Positions 1-9,846 of a stretch of DNA of 64,000 bases are shown one piece after another. This stretch comes from Trichodesmium sp050015995 (lineage in GTDB: Bacteria > Cyanobacteriota > Cyanobacteriia > Cyanobacteriales > Microcoleaceae), in the NCBI RefSeq assembly GCF_050015995.1, contig NZ_JBNHEP010000253.1:28082-92081 (forward strand). The letters are read 5' to 3'. A program made the translations under genes and the position numbers. The notes below the pieces were generated by a model. That model did no database searches. It worked only from the letters and a program-made list of their open reading frames with translations, and was not told the DNA's origin. Every line of letters starts with the position of its first letter. Position 1 is the stretch's first letter.

Positions 1-14
1 TATTGATAAATTTA

Positions 15-43
15 CCACCCACATTGAAAAATAATGTGGGTGG
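15..43 (-). terminator. Hairpin after nfu
   Basis: A perfect 11-bp inverted repeat, CCACCCACATT and AATGTGGGTGG with a 7-nt loop, lies 12 bases past the nfu stop codon on the minus strand. The following bases are AT-rich but are not a clean T-run, so termination is likely rather than certain. Confidence 0.6.
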
Positions 44-54
44 ATAAAATATTT

Positions 55-297
55 CTACATTACAGAATTAACTTCAGCAATTTCAGGAATTTCTTCCCGG
101 AGTCTACGCTCAATACCCATTTTGAGAGTCATGGTAGAACTAGGACAGGAACTACAAGCTCCCTGTAATCTGAGATTAACTATTGGACCGTCAATGTCTA
201 CTAATTCGACGTTACCACCATCTGCTGCAAGATAGGGGCGTAATTCATCTAATACAGTTTCAACATTTTCCTTAGTAAGTGCTAGTGCTTGACTCAT
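55..297 (-). CDS. nfu: NifU-like iron-sulfur scaffold protein (Nfu)
   Basis: An 80-residue protein made only of the NifU C-terminal (Nfu) domain. The cluster-binding CxxC is seen as C48-S-S-C51, in the context GACSSCPSS, followed by the amphipathic helix of the family. Stand-alone Nfu proteins of about 75-80 aa are the main Fe-S carrier in cyanobacteria; they bind a 4Fe-4S cluster and pass it to apoproteins such as photosystem I subunits (family knowledge). The ATG has an AGGAG-type site upstream (TCTCCTT on the plus strand at about 301). It is transcribed alone and followed by a hairpin. Confidence 0.93.
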   Translation of the reverse strand: MSQALALTKENVETVLDELRPYLAADGGNVELVDIDGPIVNLRLQGACSSCPSSTMTLKMGIERRLREEIPEIAEVNSVM

Positions 298-392
298 TTT
301 TTTCTCCTTGTTTTTTTGAATCTATTACCGATAGTAGAACTATAGTTAATTCTAACTGACTGAACAGGGAAATAAACCAAAATTTCAGATTT

Positions 393-1040
393 TTATACAA
401 CTACTGGTTCTAATAGTTTTATATTAGAATAATTAAATTCAGTTGTTGTTTTTTGACCCTTTTCTGTAGAATTAACAACTTGACAAACCATTATGTAGTA
501 GTTGCCAATTTTTTCATAAGAGTCCTCAAATTCTAGTTCCCTAATTACTTCATTGGTTTGAGGGTTACGGAAAATGGCGTTATAGTGAGTAGCAATACAA
601 CCTTCTGGTGTCTCCAAGCTTTTATGGGTGTTAATCACAAAGGCCATCCGACCCATTACTCGACTGACTAGACAAATTTCTTTGCCTCTAACTTTGTAAT
701 TTGACCCCATGGCATCGCCTTCAACGAGAATTTCAACTGCGCCTGAACCGTCGCTATTACCAAGACTAAAGCTATTTTTACCGTGGGATGCTTCAAATGA
801 TGAACGTTTGCGGTGAGTAACTACGTCCCGTAGTTGGGTATAAACGCTTTGTTGTACTTCTTCGTCTGGGATGCCTGTGACTTCTACAGTTAAGTCTGGC
901 TTAATCCAAATTTGGCCATTGTATACTTCTGACCCTTGTTTAAGTTCGATATTAGCACTACAACCAGGAAAATTAGAGTCCCAAGTGTAGCGATTTTCGT
1001 AGGCAGCTTTAAATAAATCACGAGCATTTTGCTCAGTCAT
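393..1040 (-). CDS. Conserved cyanobacterial protein, DUF3386-like
   Basis: A 215-residue soluble protein with no signal peptide or membrane segment. It opens with a helix (ARDLFKAAYENRYTW) and continues as alternating beta strands, a layout I associate with the cyanobacterial DUF3386 family. Its function is unknown. Conservation in photosynthetic organisms is from memory, not from a search. It is monocistronic and divergent from the kinase-like gene downstream on the other strand. Confidence 0.7.
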   Translation of the reverse strand: MTEQNARDLFKAAYENRYTWDSNFPGCSANIELKQGSEVYNGQIWIKPDLTVEVTGIPDEEVQQSVYTQLRDVVTHRKRSSFEASHGKNSFSLGNSDGSGAVEILVEGDAMGSNYKVRGKEICLVSRVMGRMAFVINTHKSLETPEGCIATHYNAIFRNPQTNEVIRELEFEDSYEKIGNYYIMVCQVVNSTEKGQKTTTEFNYSNIKLLEPVVV

Positions 1041-1821
1041 AGAAACCTCGTTTTCTAGAAATTATCTTCTATTATTTTACCATTAAATAGTAGTTTTTGC
1101 ATTTAAGACTATAGGGAATGACAAGTATAACAATTGTGTTACAGTAATAATATTTTGGTGCATATTGGGAGTTGCTGAGTCAGGATTCACCTAGTTATAA
1201 TTTCGAGATTTTATAGTTGATTTTAGCTATTATTTAATCCCTCAAAATTTCTTGATAATTACTAAGTATTATGTGCCAAAATAGTTTAACATTTGTCAGC
1301 AGGAATAATTACTGGAAAGCAAAAATATACTTGTATAGCAATCCTATTTCAGTTGTAATATTTTGGTGGTAGTTAAGAGTCAGGTAGGGGAGCCGTCGGA
1401 TTGGCGACGTACAGAATTTCAAGAGTTTTAAGTTAAAATTAACTGTTATAAAGATTTTCACAACCAATGGGCGGATTGCTATATCTGTTATTCAGCTTTA
1501 TTTAACTATACAGGAGTTTTTTTATGGTTAGAATATAATAGGGACGTCCCATGGAAAGTCCCTACAAGATTTTGATTGTAACGTGAGGTTATCTATCTGA
1601 AAAATCCTGTAAACATCACAATTTTTAACTTATGAAAAAATGGAAAGTCGGAGATATAGCAGATTTTTTTATGAGGAAATAAAAAAAAATTAGAATTGTT
1701 AACAATTACGCTGAGAATTTGTAATTGCTACTAAATAAAAAACATGATACAATAATAAAAATATAATTTTTGCATCAGCCCCCCCATTGACAAGCAGAAA
1801 AAATACGGTGGTACTATTAAT
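1041..1821. other. Non-coding gap with a dispersed repeat
   Basis: About 780 bases with no supported gene. A dispersed repeat at about 1378-1405 (GTCAGGTAGGGGAGCC then GTCGGATTGGC) recurs near 24410 and, inverted, near 9000. The remainder is AT-rich; it must hold the promoter of the kinase-like gene, but I cannot place one. Confidence 0.6.
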
Positions 1822-3585
1822 ATGAAACAAGACCTTTCCAGTCACGGCTATGAAATTATTAGAGAAATGGAACGTCACCAACAGCAAGGAGAAGTTACAT
1901 ATCAGGGACTAGCTCTCAAGCAAGACCAAGAAGTTGTCATTAAAGAATTTCGTTTTGCAGATGGTGAAGCTAATTGGGCAGGATTTGAAGCTTATGAACG
2001 GGAAGTAGAAATTCTCAAACAACTACAACATCCCCGTATTCCCAACTATATTGATGCCCTAGAAACTTCTGAAGGATTTTGTTTAATTACAGAATATCAA
2101 GAGGGAAAATCTTTAGCAGAAAGAAGAAGTTTTACTCCAGAACAAATTAAGCAAATTGCTATTTCAATTTTAGAGATTTTAGTTTATTTACAAAAGTCTA
2201 CGCCACCAATTATTCATGGTAATATTAAACCAGAAAATATATTAGTTGGCGCTTACTCCAACGGTGATAAATTTCCTACCGCATATTTAATTAATTTTGG
2301 TTCTGCGCGTATGGGAATAGAAGATAGTTTGAGTGAGGGTTTTAGTGGTACACCTGGGTTTATGCCACCAGAACAAGAATTGAATAGCACAGTCACTATT
2401 AATTCTGATTTATATAGTTTGGGTGTAACTCTAATCTGCTTACTGACAGGTACTCCTAGTACAGATGTCAAAAAATTAATTGACCGCAACTATCGCTTTA
2501 ATGTCAAAAAATTAACGCCACAACTGAGTACGTTATTCACAATGTGGCTAGAAAAAATGGTATCTCCTAACGACAAAGATCGCTTTGAAAATGCAGCAGC
2601 AGCTTTAGCTGCACTCAAACCAATTCCTGTTTTTGGTGATGCTGCTAATTTTAAGAATGTGGCGATGGCAATGCAACCTGTAAAAGCATCTGCTATCGTG
2701 GGAGTTGCTAGTATTGCTGCTCTTGCTGTCTTGGCGACAAGTTTAACAGTTTTCCGACAGCAACGATATCAAACGAATTTCCAGAGAACGGAAAGACCTC
2801 AGCAGGAAAGGACTATCAAAAGATTTTCTGGTAACAGCTCAATAGCTAAATTGCGAGCAACTTCAGAATGTTACGGTTGTAACCTCCGTGGTAAAAATTT
2901 GGCAGCTATCAAACTTGAAGATGCTTATTTGCGAGATGCAGATTTACGGAAAGCTAATTTGAGGGGTGTTGAACTTAGGGGGGCAAGATTACAAAATGCG
3001 AATCTCAAGGAAGCGCAATTGCAAGGAGCAAATTTAATCAAGGCTAAACTACAGGAAGCAAATTTGTCTCGCGCTCGTTTAGAAGGTGCAAATTTAACCC
3101 ATTCTAATTTGCAAAATGCCACATTGGAAAGAGCTTCTCTTGGTGGAGCAAGTTTACGTCGAGCAGTTTTAGAAAGTGCTAACCTACGGCAAGCTAATTT
3201 ATCTGGTGCAAATTTACATGGGTCTAATTTGCGTGCTGCTAATCTCCATGGTGTTAATCTCAATGATGCTAATCTCACTAGAGCTAATTTAAAGGGAGCT
3301 AATTTAAGAGGAGCTAATTTAAGTGGTGCAAAGATGCATCGTGCTAGTCTCCGAGGTTTAGACCTCAGAGGTGCGACTTTAAAAGATGCTAGTCTCAGGA
3401 GAGTAGATTTAGTCGGAGCAAATTTAGCAGGGGTTAAGCTACTGGATGCTGACCTTGAGGGAGCTAACTTGAAGGGAGCGAACCTGAAGAATGCTAATTT
3501 ACTAGGTGCAAACCTGGAAAATGTAAATTTGGAGGGTGCTAATTTGCAAGGTGCAATTATGCCTGATGGTAGTTTGATTGAATAG
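1822..3585 (+). CDS. Pentapeptide-repeat protein with a degenerate Ser/Thr kinase domain
   Basis: 587 aa. Residues about 10-270 form a Hanks-type kinase domain, about 292-312 a membrane helix, and about 350-583 a long run of A(D/N)Lxx pentapeptide repeats after a C-x-x-C motif (CYGCNLRG). The architecture matches SpkB-like cyanobacterial kinases. The ATP lysine is present (VVIK41). However, the catalytic loop reads HGN at 132-134 where HRD or HGD is expected, and the magnesium motif reads NFG at 158-160 instead of DFG. The glycine-rich loop is also weak. I infer a pseudokinase: a membrane-anchored sensor or scaffold rather than an active kinase. The ATG at 1822 gives a start just before the domain. 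Confidence 0.85.
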   Translation: MKQDLSSHGYEIIREMERHQQQGEVTYQGLALKQDQEVVIKEFRFADGEANWAGFEAYEREVEILKQLQHPRIPNYIDALETSEGFCLITEYQEGKSLAERRSFTPEQIKQIAISILEILVYLQKSTPPIIHGNIKPENILVGAYSNGDKFPTAYLINFGSARMGIEDSLSEGFSGTPGFMPPEQELNSTVTINSDLYSLGVTLICLLTGTPSTDVKKLIDRNYRFNVKKLTPQLSTLFTMWLEKMVSPNDKDRFENAAAALAALKPIPVFGDAANFKNVAMAMQPVKASAIVGVASIAALAVLATSLTVFRQQRYQTNFQRTERPQQERTIKRFSGNSSIAKLRATSECYGCNLRGKNLAAIKLEDAYLRDADLRKANLRGVELRGARLQNANLKEAQLQGANLIKAKLQEANLSRARLEGANLTHSNLQNATLERASLGGASLRRAVLESANLRQANLSGANLHGSNLRAANLHGVNLNDANLTRANLKGANLRGANLSGAKMHRASLRGLDLRGATLKDASLRRVDLVGANLAGVKLLDADLEGANLKGANLKNANLLGANLENVNLEGANLQGAIMPDGSLIE

Positions 3586-3786
3586 ATGGTCATTTCAGCT
3601 ATCAGTTATCAGTTATCAATACCTCAAATCTGAAGTAGGAGACTTGAAATACTGAATTTTCTTGATTTTATCCTCTTGAAATGGGAGGTTTGAGACCTAA
3701 TTTTTTGGTCAGTTAGTGGGGGTTTGGTGACCAAACTCCTACTTGGCAATAATTTCCTTGAAGGCAATATTTTGGCAGCAACAACA
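3586..3786. repeat. Short-repeat spacer
   Basis: Holds copies of the TCAGTTATCAG-type short repeat and an inverted segment around GTTTGGTGACCAAACTCC, similar to a copy at 54955-54980. These are genomic repeat modules rather than genes. Confidence 0.5.
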
Positions 3787-4662
3787 ATGAAACTGAATGA
3801 AGACAATATATCGCATAAAGAATTTAATCAAAGTTTTTCTCTGGTAACTGCTAAACCAAACTGCACTGATTTTAATTCCTTACTTGATTATCTCAAAAAT
3901 TATCGGCACGAACTCAAGTCTATTCTGAGAAATTATGGTGCTGTGGTTATTAGGGGATATGAGGTGAAAACTCCTGACCAGTTTCAACAGGTGGGATTGA
4001 ATATTTTTCCCAATCTGCAAAATCAATATCCTGGTGGGGCACCTCGTCATAAAGTTGCTGAATATGTTTGGACTGCTTCTGAATTACCAAATTATCTGCC
4101 AATTGCTGGTCATACAGAATTATCTTACTCGCCATCAGACAGACCTACTTATATATTATTTTTTTCGCCTCAAGTTGCTAAAAGTGGAGGGGAAACTCCA
4201 GTTATTGATATGAAATCAGTTTTATTAGATTTACCCGAACAGTTACAGCAGAAGTTTTCCCATACCAATTTGGTCACGAAATTTTATTGGGTAAGTATAC
4301 AGAAAAAATTATTTGATGTGCGATTATGGCAGTGGCCTTGGTTTCGTTATGCTAAATCTTGGAAGGCTGTATTTAACACTCAGAATAAGGGTTTAGTCGA
4401 AGCAAAATGTCGTGATTCAGGGCGACAGACTGAGTGGCTTATTAATGATAACTTAATTGTTTCTTGTCCGATGCAGGCAATTAGTTCTCATCCTATTACT
4501 TCTGAAACTATCTGGACTGGATGGTTCCCTTGGTTTCATATCTGGGGTGTTTGTATTGATGCCTGGTTTGTTGCTAAGTTTCAAAGAAAATTCAGGAGTT
4601 GGTTAGTATTTTTTATCTTATTTTTAATCACATTTGTACAAGACAGGTTAAGGAAAAATTAA
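3787..4662 (+). pseudogene. TauD/TfdA-like Fe(II)/2-oxoglutarate dioxygenase, C-terminally truncated
   Basis: The translation matches the N-terminal two thirds of TauD/clavaminate-synthase-type dioxygenases: an ILRNYGAVVIRGY segment, then the first iron ligands as GHTELSYSP (HxE form), then SGGETPV. The family's C-terminal strand with the distal histidine and the 2-oxoglutarate arginine is missing. After WLINDNLIVSCPMQ the sequence degenerates into a hydrophobic tail and runs into GCTGAGAGCTGA-type repeats. It therefore probably cannot bind iron. A TTG at 3724 would extend the frame by 21 residues, but ATG 3787 starts the recognisable protein. Confidence 0.65.
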
Positions 4663-4705
4663 AAGCTGAGAGCTGACTACTCATCGCTGAATGCTGACAA
4701 TTTTT

Positions 4706-5280
4706 TTACCGTGAGTCATCGATAACATAAATATCCGGACGATTATAACCTTGTTCGTTAGGATGGTGCATTGCTACTCCTAAAATATCAATTTTAAACC
4801 CCATATTTAATATTTGAAGGTAGGCTTGGTGACGACTTGTGTTGACTCCAGCTATCAGTTTAGACATTCCAATAATATTGCTAAATATTTCACATTCATT
4901 CAATAATTGTGCAAAGCGTTCGCTCCCTTTTTTCCCTGAATTAACTGCACCAAATTTAATATAGCAAGTATCACTTCCTGCTTCAGTACCTGCACCATAA
5001 TGACAAACAGCAAATCCTTCTAAATTACCATTTTTCCCGATAAATAAAGTATCTCCTAATCTTTGATTTTCCACTGCTAAAATTTCTGACTGTAAATCTA
5101 GTCCGGCATAAATATTATTAGTTAATTCTTGGCTAGCTTGTAAATATTCTTTTTGTTGTTTTGCGGAAATTTGTGAATACCTAATGCTTTGTAATTGTTG
5201 CTGTTTTTGAGAAACATATTTAGTACAAATCTCCCCTCGAGAAAAGAGACTATTCCTGATGTCAATCCCGATGCTTCAGC
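4706..5280 (-). pseudogene. GNAT-family acetyltransferase, 5'-truncated
   Basis: The open frame on the minus strand runs from a stop near 5276 to 4706. Its last ~165 residues look like the second half of a GNAT protein (LEGFAVCHYGAGTEAG, then a segment with RHQAYLQILNMGFKID). No convincing start or N-terminal GNAT region exists in this frame. The DNA upstream is open in another frame, suggesting a frameshift or deletion. Probably a remnant. An internal GTG at 5074 would give a 122-aa piece. Confidence 0.5.
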
Positions 5281-5385
5281 TAGAGGTACTGAATTGCGCA
5301 GTTCCGACCATAGGAGGCTAACTGATATAGCACTACGCAAATAGGGCGCGGACATTTCTAAATCCTGAAACCTTTTGATAGTCAA

Positions 5386-5940
5386 CTGTTCCCTGTTCCC
5401 TGTTCCCTATTCCCTAGCGCATAGCGCTATAACTGATAACTGAAATGACCTTAGTATCTTTGAAAAGTGCTGTAAGTATTGCTAAAAAATTAATTATAGT
5501 AAAATTTAGCTCTGGAGTAAAAATATATAGAATCGATCAAATTGGTGATATACACAAGTTTTGGATTTTCAGGAATAGGCAATAGAAAAAAATACTGTAT
5601 TTCATAAATATCAGAACCGCTACATTATGCTAATTAAAAGGTAAGTATTTAGATTTTAGCTATCAGCTAATTACCTTTTTCCCAGGGTCATTTCATTCTA
5701 GATTTCGGCAATGAATTTATTGATTTTCAGACAGGGAAAGATTAAATTTCCTAAAGCTTGAAATAACCTGCTTCCTCAATACATAAAATGGCACAGCTTA
5801 GTATGAAACAGCACTGCCTTTTTCCTAATAATTATTCTCAAGAGATTGACAGAAAATGATCTGACTACAAATCCCTGAAAATTATTTCTAATTCAATTCT
5901 GTTTTCTGACCGCTAGGCTAATGGCTGAATACTTACATTA
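5386..5940. repeat. Intergenic spacer with GTTCCCT heptamers
   Basis: Starts with four tandem GTTCCCT/GTTCCCTA heptamers (5391-5416), the complement of the GGGAACA repeat seen all over the window, and a TAACTGATAACTGA repeat. No coding sequence is supported. Confidence 0.55.
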
Positions 5941-6373
5941 GACATCTCCGAAAAAGATATAGACTTTTTGTCAGAGTAGGGAACAGGAAACAGGGAACAG
6001 GGAACAGGTAATATTTTTTTAGGAAAAAGGTACTAAAAAGAATTTCGTGAGGAATTTTTACAACTATATATCATCCTAAATAAAGGGCGATTTTATTTTC
6101 TGGAGATGTCTATGTAGGGAACAGGGAACACTTAACAGGTAATATTTTTTTAGGAAAAAGGTACTAAAAAGAATTTTGTGAGGAATTTTTACAACTATAT
6201 ATAATCCTAAATAAAGGGCAATTTTATTTTCTGGAGATGTCTATGTAGGGAACAGGGAACAGGGAAAAAGTAATATATTTTTAGGTAAAAAAGTACTAAA
6301 AAGAATTTTGTGAGGAATTTTTACAACTATATATAATCCTAAATAAAGGGCAATTTTATTTTCTGGAGATGTC
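5941..6373. mobile_element. MITE with one left end and three tandem right ends
   Basis: The left end is GACATCTCC at 5941 and the right end GGAGATGTC at 6365-6373; both are flanked by TA, as expected for a TA target-site duplication of IS630/Tc1-type elements. The right part is triplicated with a 131-bp period: near-identical blocks start at 6008, 6139 and 6270, each ending in a GGAGATGTCTA terminus. GGGAACA heptamers sit at the unit junctions. There is no ORF, so it is a non-autonomous element. Confidence 0.75.
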
Positions 6374-6676
6374 TATTAAAAGATGCCAAATTTATGTCCA
6401 ACTGTAGTTTATTGAATACCACTTGCTACCTATATCTATAGTTATTTGCTTTGGTTGATTCTTGATTTATTTTTTTCCCTTTTCTGTGTGATTCATTCCT
6501 GAATTTGACTAATTTACTATGACTATATCTCATTAGTATTAGATATCAAGCAACTAGATTTACTCTTCAAAGTAGAATTACTTTTTACTTTTAACTTTTG
6601 ACTTAAGAGAAACCCTTGACATATAATGACGACGACTAAGAATGTAATTTCATCCCCGTACATGGAGATTTAAGCC

Positions 6677-7315
6677 TTGGGTATAGAACTGCGCAGTTAT
6701 GTATTTATAGACAACTTGCAACCTCAGCACGCGGCCTACATTGGTACAGTCGCTCTTGGCTTTTTACCATTACCAGGTGATACTTCCCTATGGGTAGAAA
6801 TTTCTCCAGGTATTGAAATTAATCGCATTACAGATGTGGCCCTCAAATCTAATTCAGTTCGGCCTGGGGTACAGTTTGTGGAACGACTTTATGGTTTGCT
6901 GGAAATTCATTCGAGTCGTCAGGGAGATACAAAAGCTGCTGGTCAAGCAATTTTGCAAGCTTTGGAAGTGCAGGAACGCGATCGCCTAAAACCTCGTATT
7001 GTCTCTAGTCAGGTGATCCGTAATATTGATTCCCACCAAGCACAGTTGATTAATCGTAATCGTCGTGGCCAGATGATTTTGGGTGGCCAAACTCTGTATG
7101 TGCTGGAAGTCCAACCTGCTGCCTATGCTGCTTTAGCGGCCAATGAAGCAGAAAAAGCTGCTTTAATTAATATCTTACAAATTCAAGCGGTGGGTAGTTT
7201 TGGAAGGCTTTATTTGGGAGGAGAAGAACGGGATATTTTGGCAGGTTCTCGAGCAGCTTTAGAGGCAATGAAAAATGTTTCGGGTCGAGAACATTTTGAC
7301 CAACGCCAAGAATAA
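6677..7315 (+). CDS. ccmP: Carboxysome shell protein CcmP (tandem BMC domains)
   Basis: 212 aa and near-collinear with cyanobacterial CcmP: an N-terminal ELRSYVFIDNLQPQH segment, two bacterial-microcompartment domains in tandem (about 1-105 and 106-205), and a C-terminal GSFGRLYLGGEERDI. CcmP forms trimers that stack face to face and gate metabolites across the beta-carboxysome shell (family knowledge). The start must be TTG at 6677, because an in-frame TAA lies at 6671, only one codon upstream, and no ATG or GTG precedes the conserved N-terminus. It stands apart from other ccm genes, as is common for ccmP. Confidence 0.92.
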   Translation: MGIELRSYVFIDNLQPQHAAYIGTVALGFLPLPGDTSLWVEISPGIEINRITDVALKSNSVRPGVQFVERLYGLLEIHSSRQGDTKAAGQAILQALEVQERDRLKPRIVSSQVIRNIDSHQAQLINRNRRGQMILGGQTLYVLEVQPAAYAALAANEAEKAALINILQIQAVGSFGRLYLGGEERDILAGSRAALEAMKNVSGREHFDQRQE

Positions 7316-7461
7316 ATTAGCTTTAAGAAGGTTTTAGATTAATAGTTCAATTGATCTGAAGGGGTAACACTGACCAAATGAGGATATGTCATATTTGACT
7401 ATATTTTTATGAACTATAGATACTAAAATTTGTAGAGTACTAATTTTGTGGAAATTTAACA

Positions 7462-7860
7462 ATGTCGGAAAAACTTAAGTTAATGGTTGTTGATGATGAA
7501 CCTAATAATTTAGATTTACTCTATCGGACTTTTAGGCGTCAATTTAAAGTGTTTAGGGCAGAAAATGCTAGTTTAGCTATGGAAATTCTCGAAGTTGAAG
7601 GGGAAATGGCTATAATTATTTCTGACCAAAGTATGCCAGATATGACGGGTATTCAATTTCTCAGAAAAACAAAAGATAGCTTTCCTGATACTGTTCGGAT
7701 TTTGTTAAGTGGTTATGCAGAAGAACAAATAAATTCTCAAGTTGATGAGATACAACAGGCTGATATTTTTAAATGTGTAACTAAACCTTGTTCTCCTCAA
7801 GAACTCAAGGATGTGGTTCAAGAATGTCTGGAAGTATATAAAGCTAAGAAAGGTTTATAA
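7462..7860 (+). CDS. Single-domain response regulator
   Basis: 132 aa, a CheY-like receiver domain and nothing else. The acidic pocket is VDDE near the N-terminus, the phospho-acceptor is D55 in SDQSMPDMTG, the switch serine lies in LLSGYA, and the conserved lysine is in VTKPCSP. The SGYA-TKP wording is typical of receivers found in RpfG/HD-GYP or hybrid kinase systems. No output domain or cognate kinase is adjacent. The histidine kinase at 57 kb is too far away to link. Confidence 0.9.
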   Translation: MSEKLKLMVVDDEPNNLDLLYRTFRRQFKVFRAENASLAMEILEVEGEMAIIISDQSMPDMTGIQFLRKTKDSFPDTVRILLSGYAEEQINSQVDEIQQADIFKCVTKPCSPQELKDVVQECLEVYKAKKGL

Positions 7861-8527
7861 GTAAGAATAAAATAACTGAAAATTTTAAATACATCTAAAG
7901 GAATATAATTACTAAAAATTATTGATTTTCGTGGGTTAATTTTTAGTCTATTATAGTTGTTATGATATTAATGGAATATAGTATCTTTTTGATTTTCTGT
8001 CTGATCTTTTCCCTCCTCCTTATTAGCTAAAATTCAAAACTTATATATCTCACTAATTCTGAGTATTCAGTTATTAGGGGTCAGCATTTCCGTTTGTCAT
8101 GCTGCACAAACAGCTTTTTTTTGTGAATAAATAAGATACATTCCCTATAGGGTAGTTCTGCATGGTAATGGTGAGGATATATATTTTTTAATTTCTCCCC
8201 ATCTCCCCATCTCCCTATCTCCCTATCTCCCTATCTCCCCACATTCCCGGTGTTTCCTTTACCATTACTATGCACCACCACCCCCTATAGATAGTTAATA
8301 TCAATTATCAAAAACTTTGCTATAATTAATAACTTTATCAGTTGGGAAAATCAAGGTAATAAGCGTAGCAAGACTTTTTTTCAAAAAAGATATAGCGTTT
8401 TTCAGGCTCCGGATTTCTATTCTATTCCCTATTCCTAGTTAAGTGTTTGCTAAAAATTACGAATGCGTGTACCTTACCAGTATGGGAATTTCTATACTTA
8501 CGAATAATAAGGGGAATTAAAATACTT

Positions 8528-8800
8528 TACCGAAAAATTAAGGTTTAAAGCCTCTCCTAATAGGAGAAAAAGCGGTCGTTTAGCTAGCGCACAACTACGT
8601 TAACGGCTATCGCCGACATTAAAAGCGGAGCTTCCCGTAGGTTGGGATGGCGAGGTTTCCCGAAGAATGCAGAGCCGCTCCGAAGTGCGCTATATCCAAT
8701 CGACCAAGAGAAGAAAAAAATTTCCTTTGAACCAATCCTCTTCTTAAAAAGAACAGCTAATAATTAATAATTAATTATTAATTATTGAAGCGACTATATC
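8528..8800 (+). repeat. ACCGAA-family interspersed repeat, copy 1
   Basis: Begins ACCGAAAAATTAAGG, continues TTTAAAGCCTCTCC, a GGAGAAAAAGCGGTCG segment, and ends with AATAATTAATAATTAA. Matching copies lie at 37985-38150 (inverted), 55500-55770 (inverted, diverged), 56604-56755 and 59540-59675 (inverted). Confidence 0.65.
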
Positions 8801-9183
8801 TCTTTGACTAAAAAGGGAGATTAAATCTATGGACTTACAAATAAAAAAATCTACAATTACCCTGAATTTAGGGAGTAGAGAAATTAGGCAGCAAAACAAA
8901 TAGGTATAGTTAAAAAATTGGATAATTTATTTTTTGCTATTTCCTCATAAATGATATTTAAGCTATTTATTCTGCCTCTGTCCTCCTGTACTTAGTTAAT
9001 CCGATGGCTCCCCTACCTGACTCCTAAGCAATAATCTAACTATTTGTAGGGGGTTGGTGATTAGGTAATGCTCTTCAATATTTATGAACCGTACAATTAT
9101 ATTTTTTTCATAGATATTTGAGACAAAAGCATTACGCATTGACCAACGCCATTTGTAGCAAATATTTATTAAACTGGTTATAA

Positions 9184-9313
9184 TACCAAGCGTGAAAAAA
9201 GAATTTTACAAAACTCTAGTTATAGGAAACAGGGAACAGTTAACTGGGAATAGGGAATAGGGAATAGGCAACAGGTAACAGAGATTCGTAGCAAACATTT
9301 ATCAAACTGCTAT
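9184..9313 (-). mobile_element. TACCA-family MITE, short form
   Basis: Left edge TACCAAGCGTG...AAAGAATTTTAC, right edge GTAGCAAACATTTATCAAAC. The ends match, in inverse orientation, those of the copies at 11581, 18332 and 18526. The interior consists of GGGAACA/GGGAATA heptamers, so the core has been replaced by or filled with repeats. Confidence 0.6.
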
Positions 9314-9846
9314 AAAACTATTTTGTTTAAAAATATCTTGGAAAACTTTTGAAATTTGGCATAGCTGCTTTTCAATAGGAGAAATAATTGTCTTGATATG
9401 TTGATGATAATTTTTAACAATTATTGACTCCAAAAAATGTTAGAATCTCAGAACTTTAACTAATATTCAAAACTAGCAAAATATTCAGATAGAAAATCTA
9501 ATTAGGTTTTGCTGAATAACTCTTATAGGTAAGGGTAGGAATCAGTCCTCAGTCCTCAGTCCTCAGCAGAAATAGAAATTACAGAGGATGTAGTTGGAAG
9601 AATTCCCCCTTAATTTTTCTGCCCTTGTCTATAAAAAATCCTCACATTCTCAGCGATGGTAAACAAAAAGCTTGTACTTTTTTCCCATAAAAAAGGCTAA
9701 AGTCTTTATATGTAAATGCTTTTGGATTTAATCAGCAAGCCCTAATTAAAATTTGTTAAGATATACAATACTTGAGAGCCAATATTAATAGTTTGGCCAT
9801 AAAAAAACTTAACTTACTGTTAACCTACCTAGGAGATAAATTATAA

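Larger units (their letters stand above)
7861..9846. repeat. 2-kb intergenic repeat region
   Basis: No gene is supported. Contents: tandem CTCCCTAT-type pyrimidine repeats (8196-8245); a copy of the ACCGAA...TTAAGG repeat family with AATAATTAATAATTAA runs (8528-8800); inverted AGGTAGGGGAGCC (about 9000-9025); a TACCA-ended MITE at 9184-9313, with a second MITE end just before it at about 9160-9180; GGGAACA/GGGAATA heptamers; and a triple CAGTCCT repeat at 9540-9562. Confidence 0.6.

Noticed and set aside
2925..3593. 222-aa antisense ORF
   Set aside because: A shadow of the pentapeptide repeats; its sequence is just their complement.
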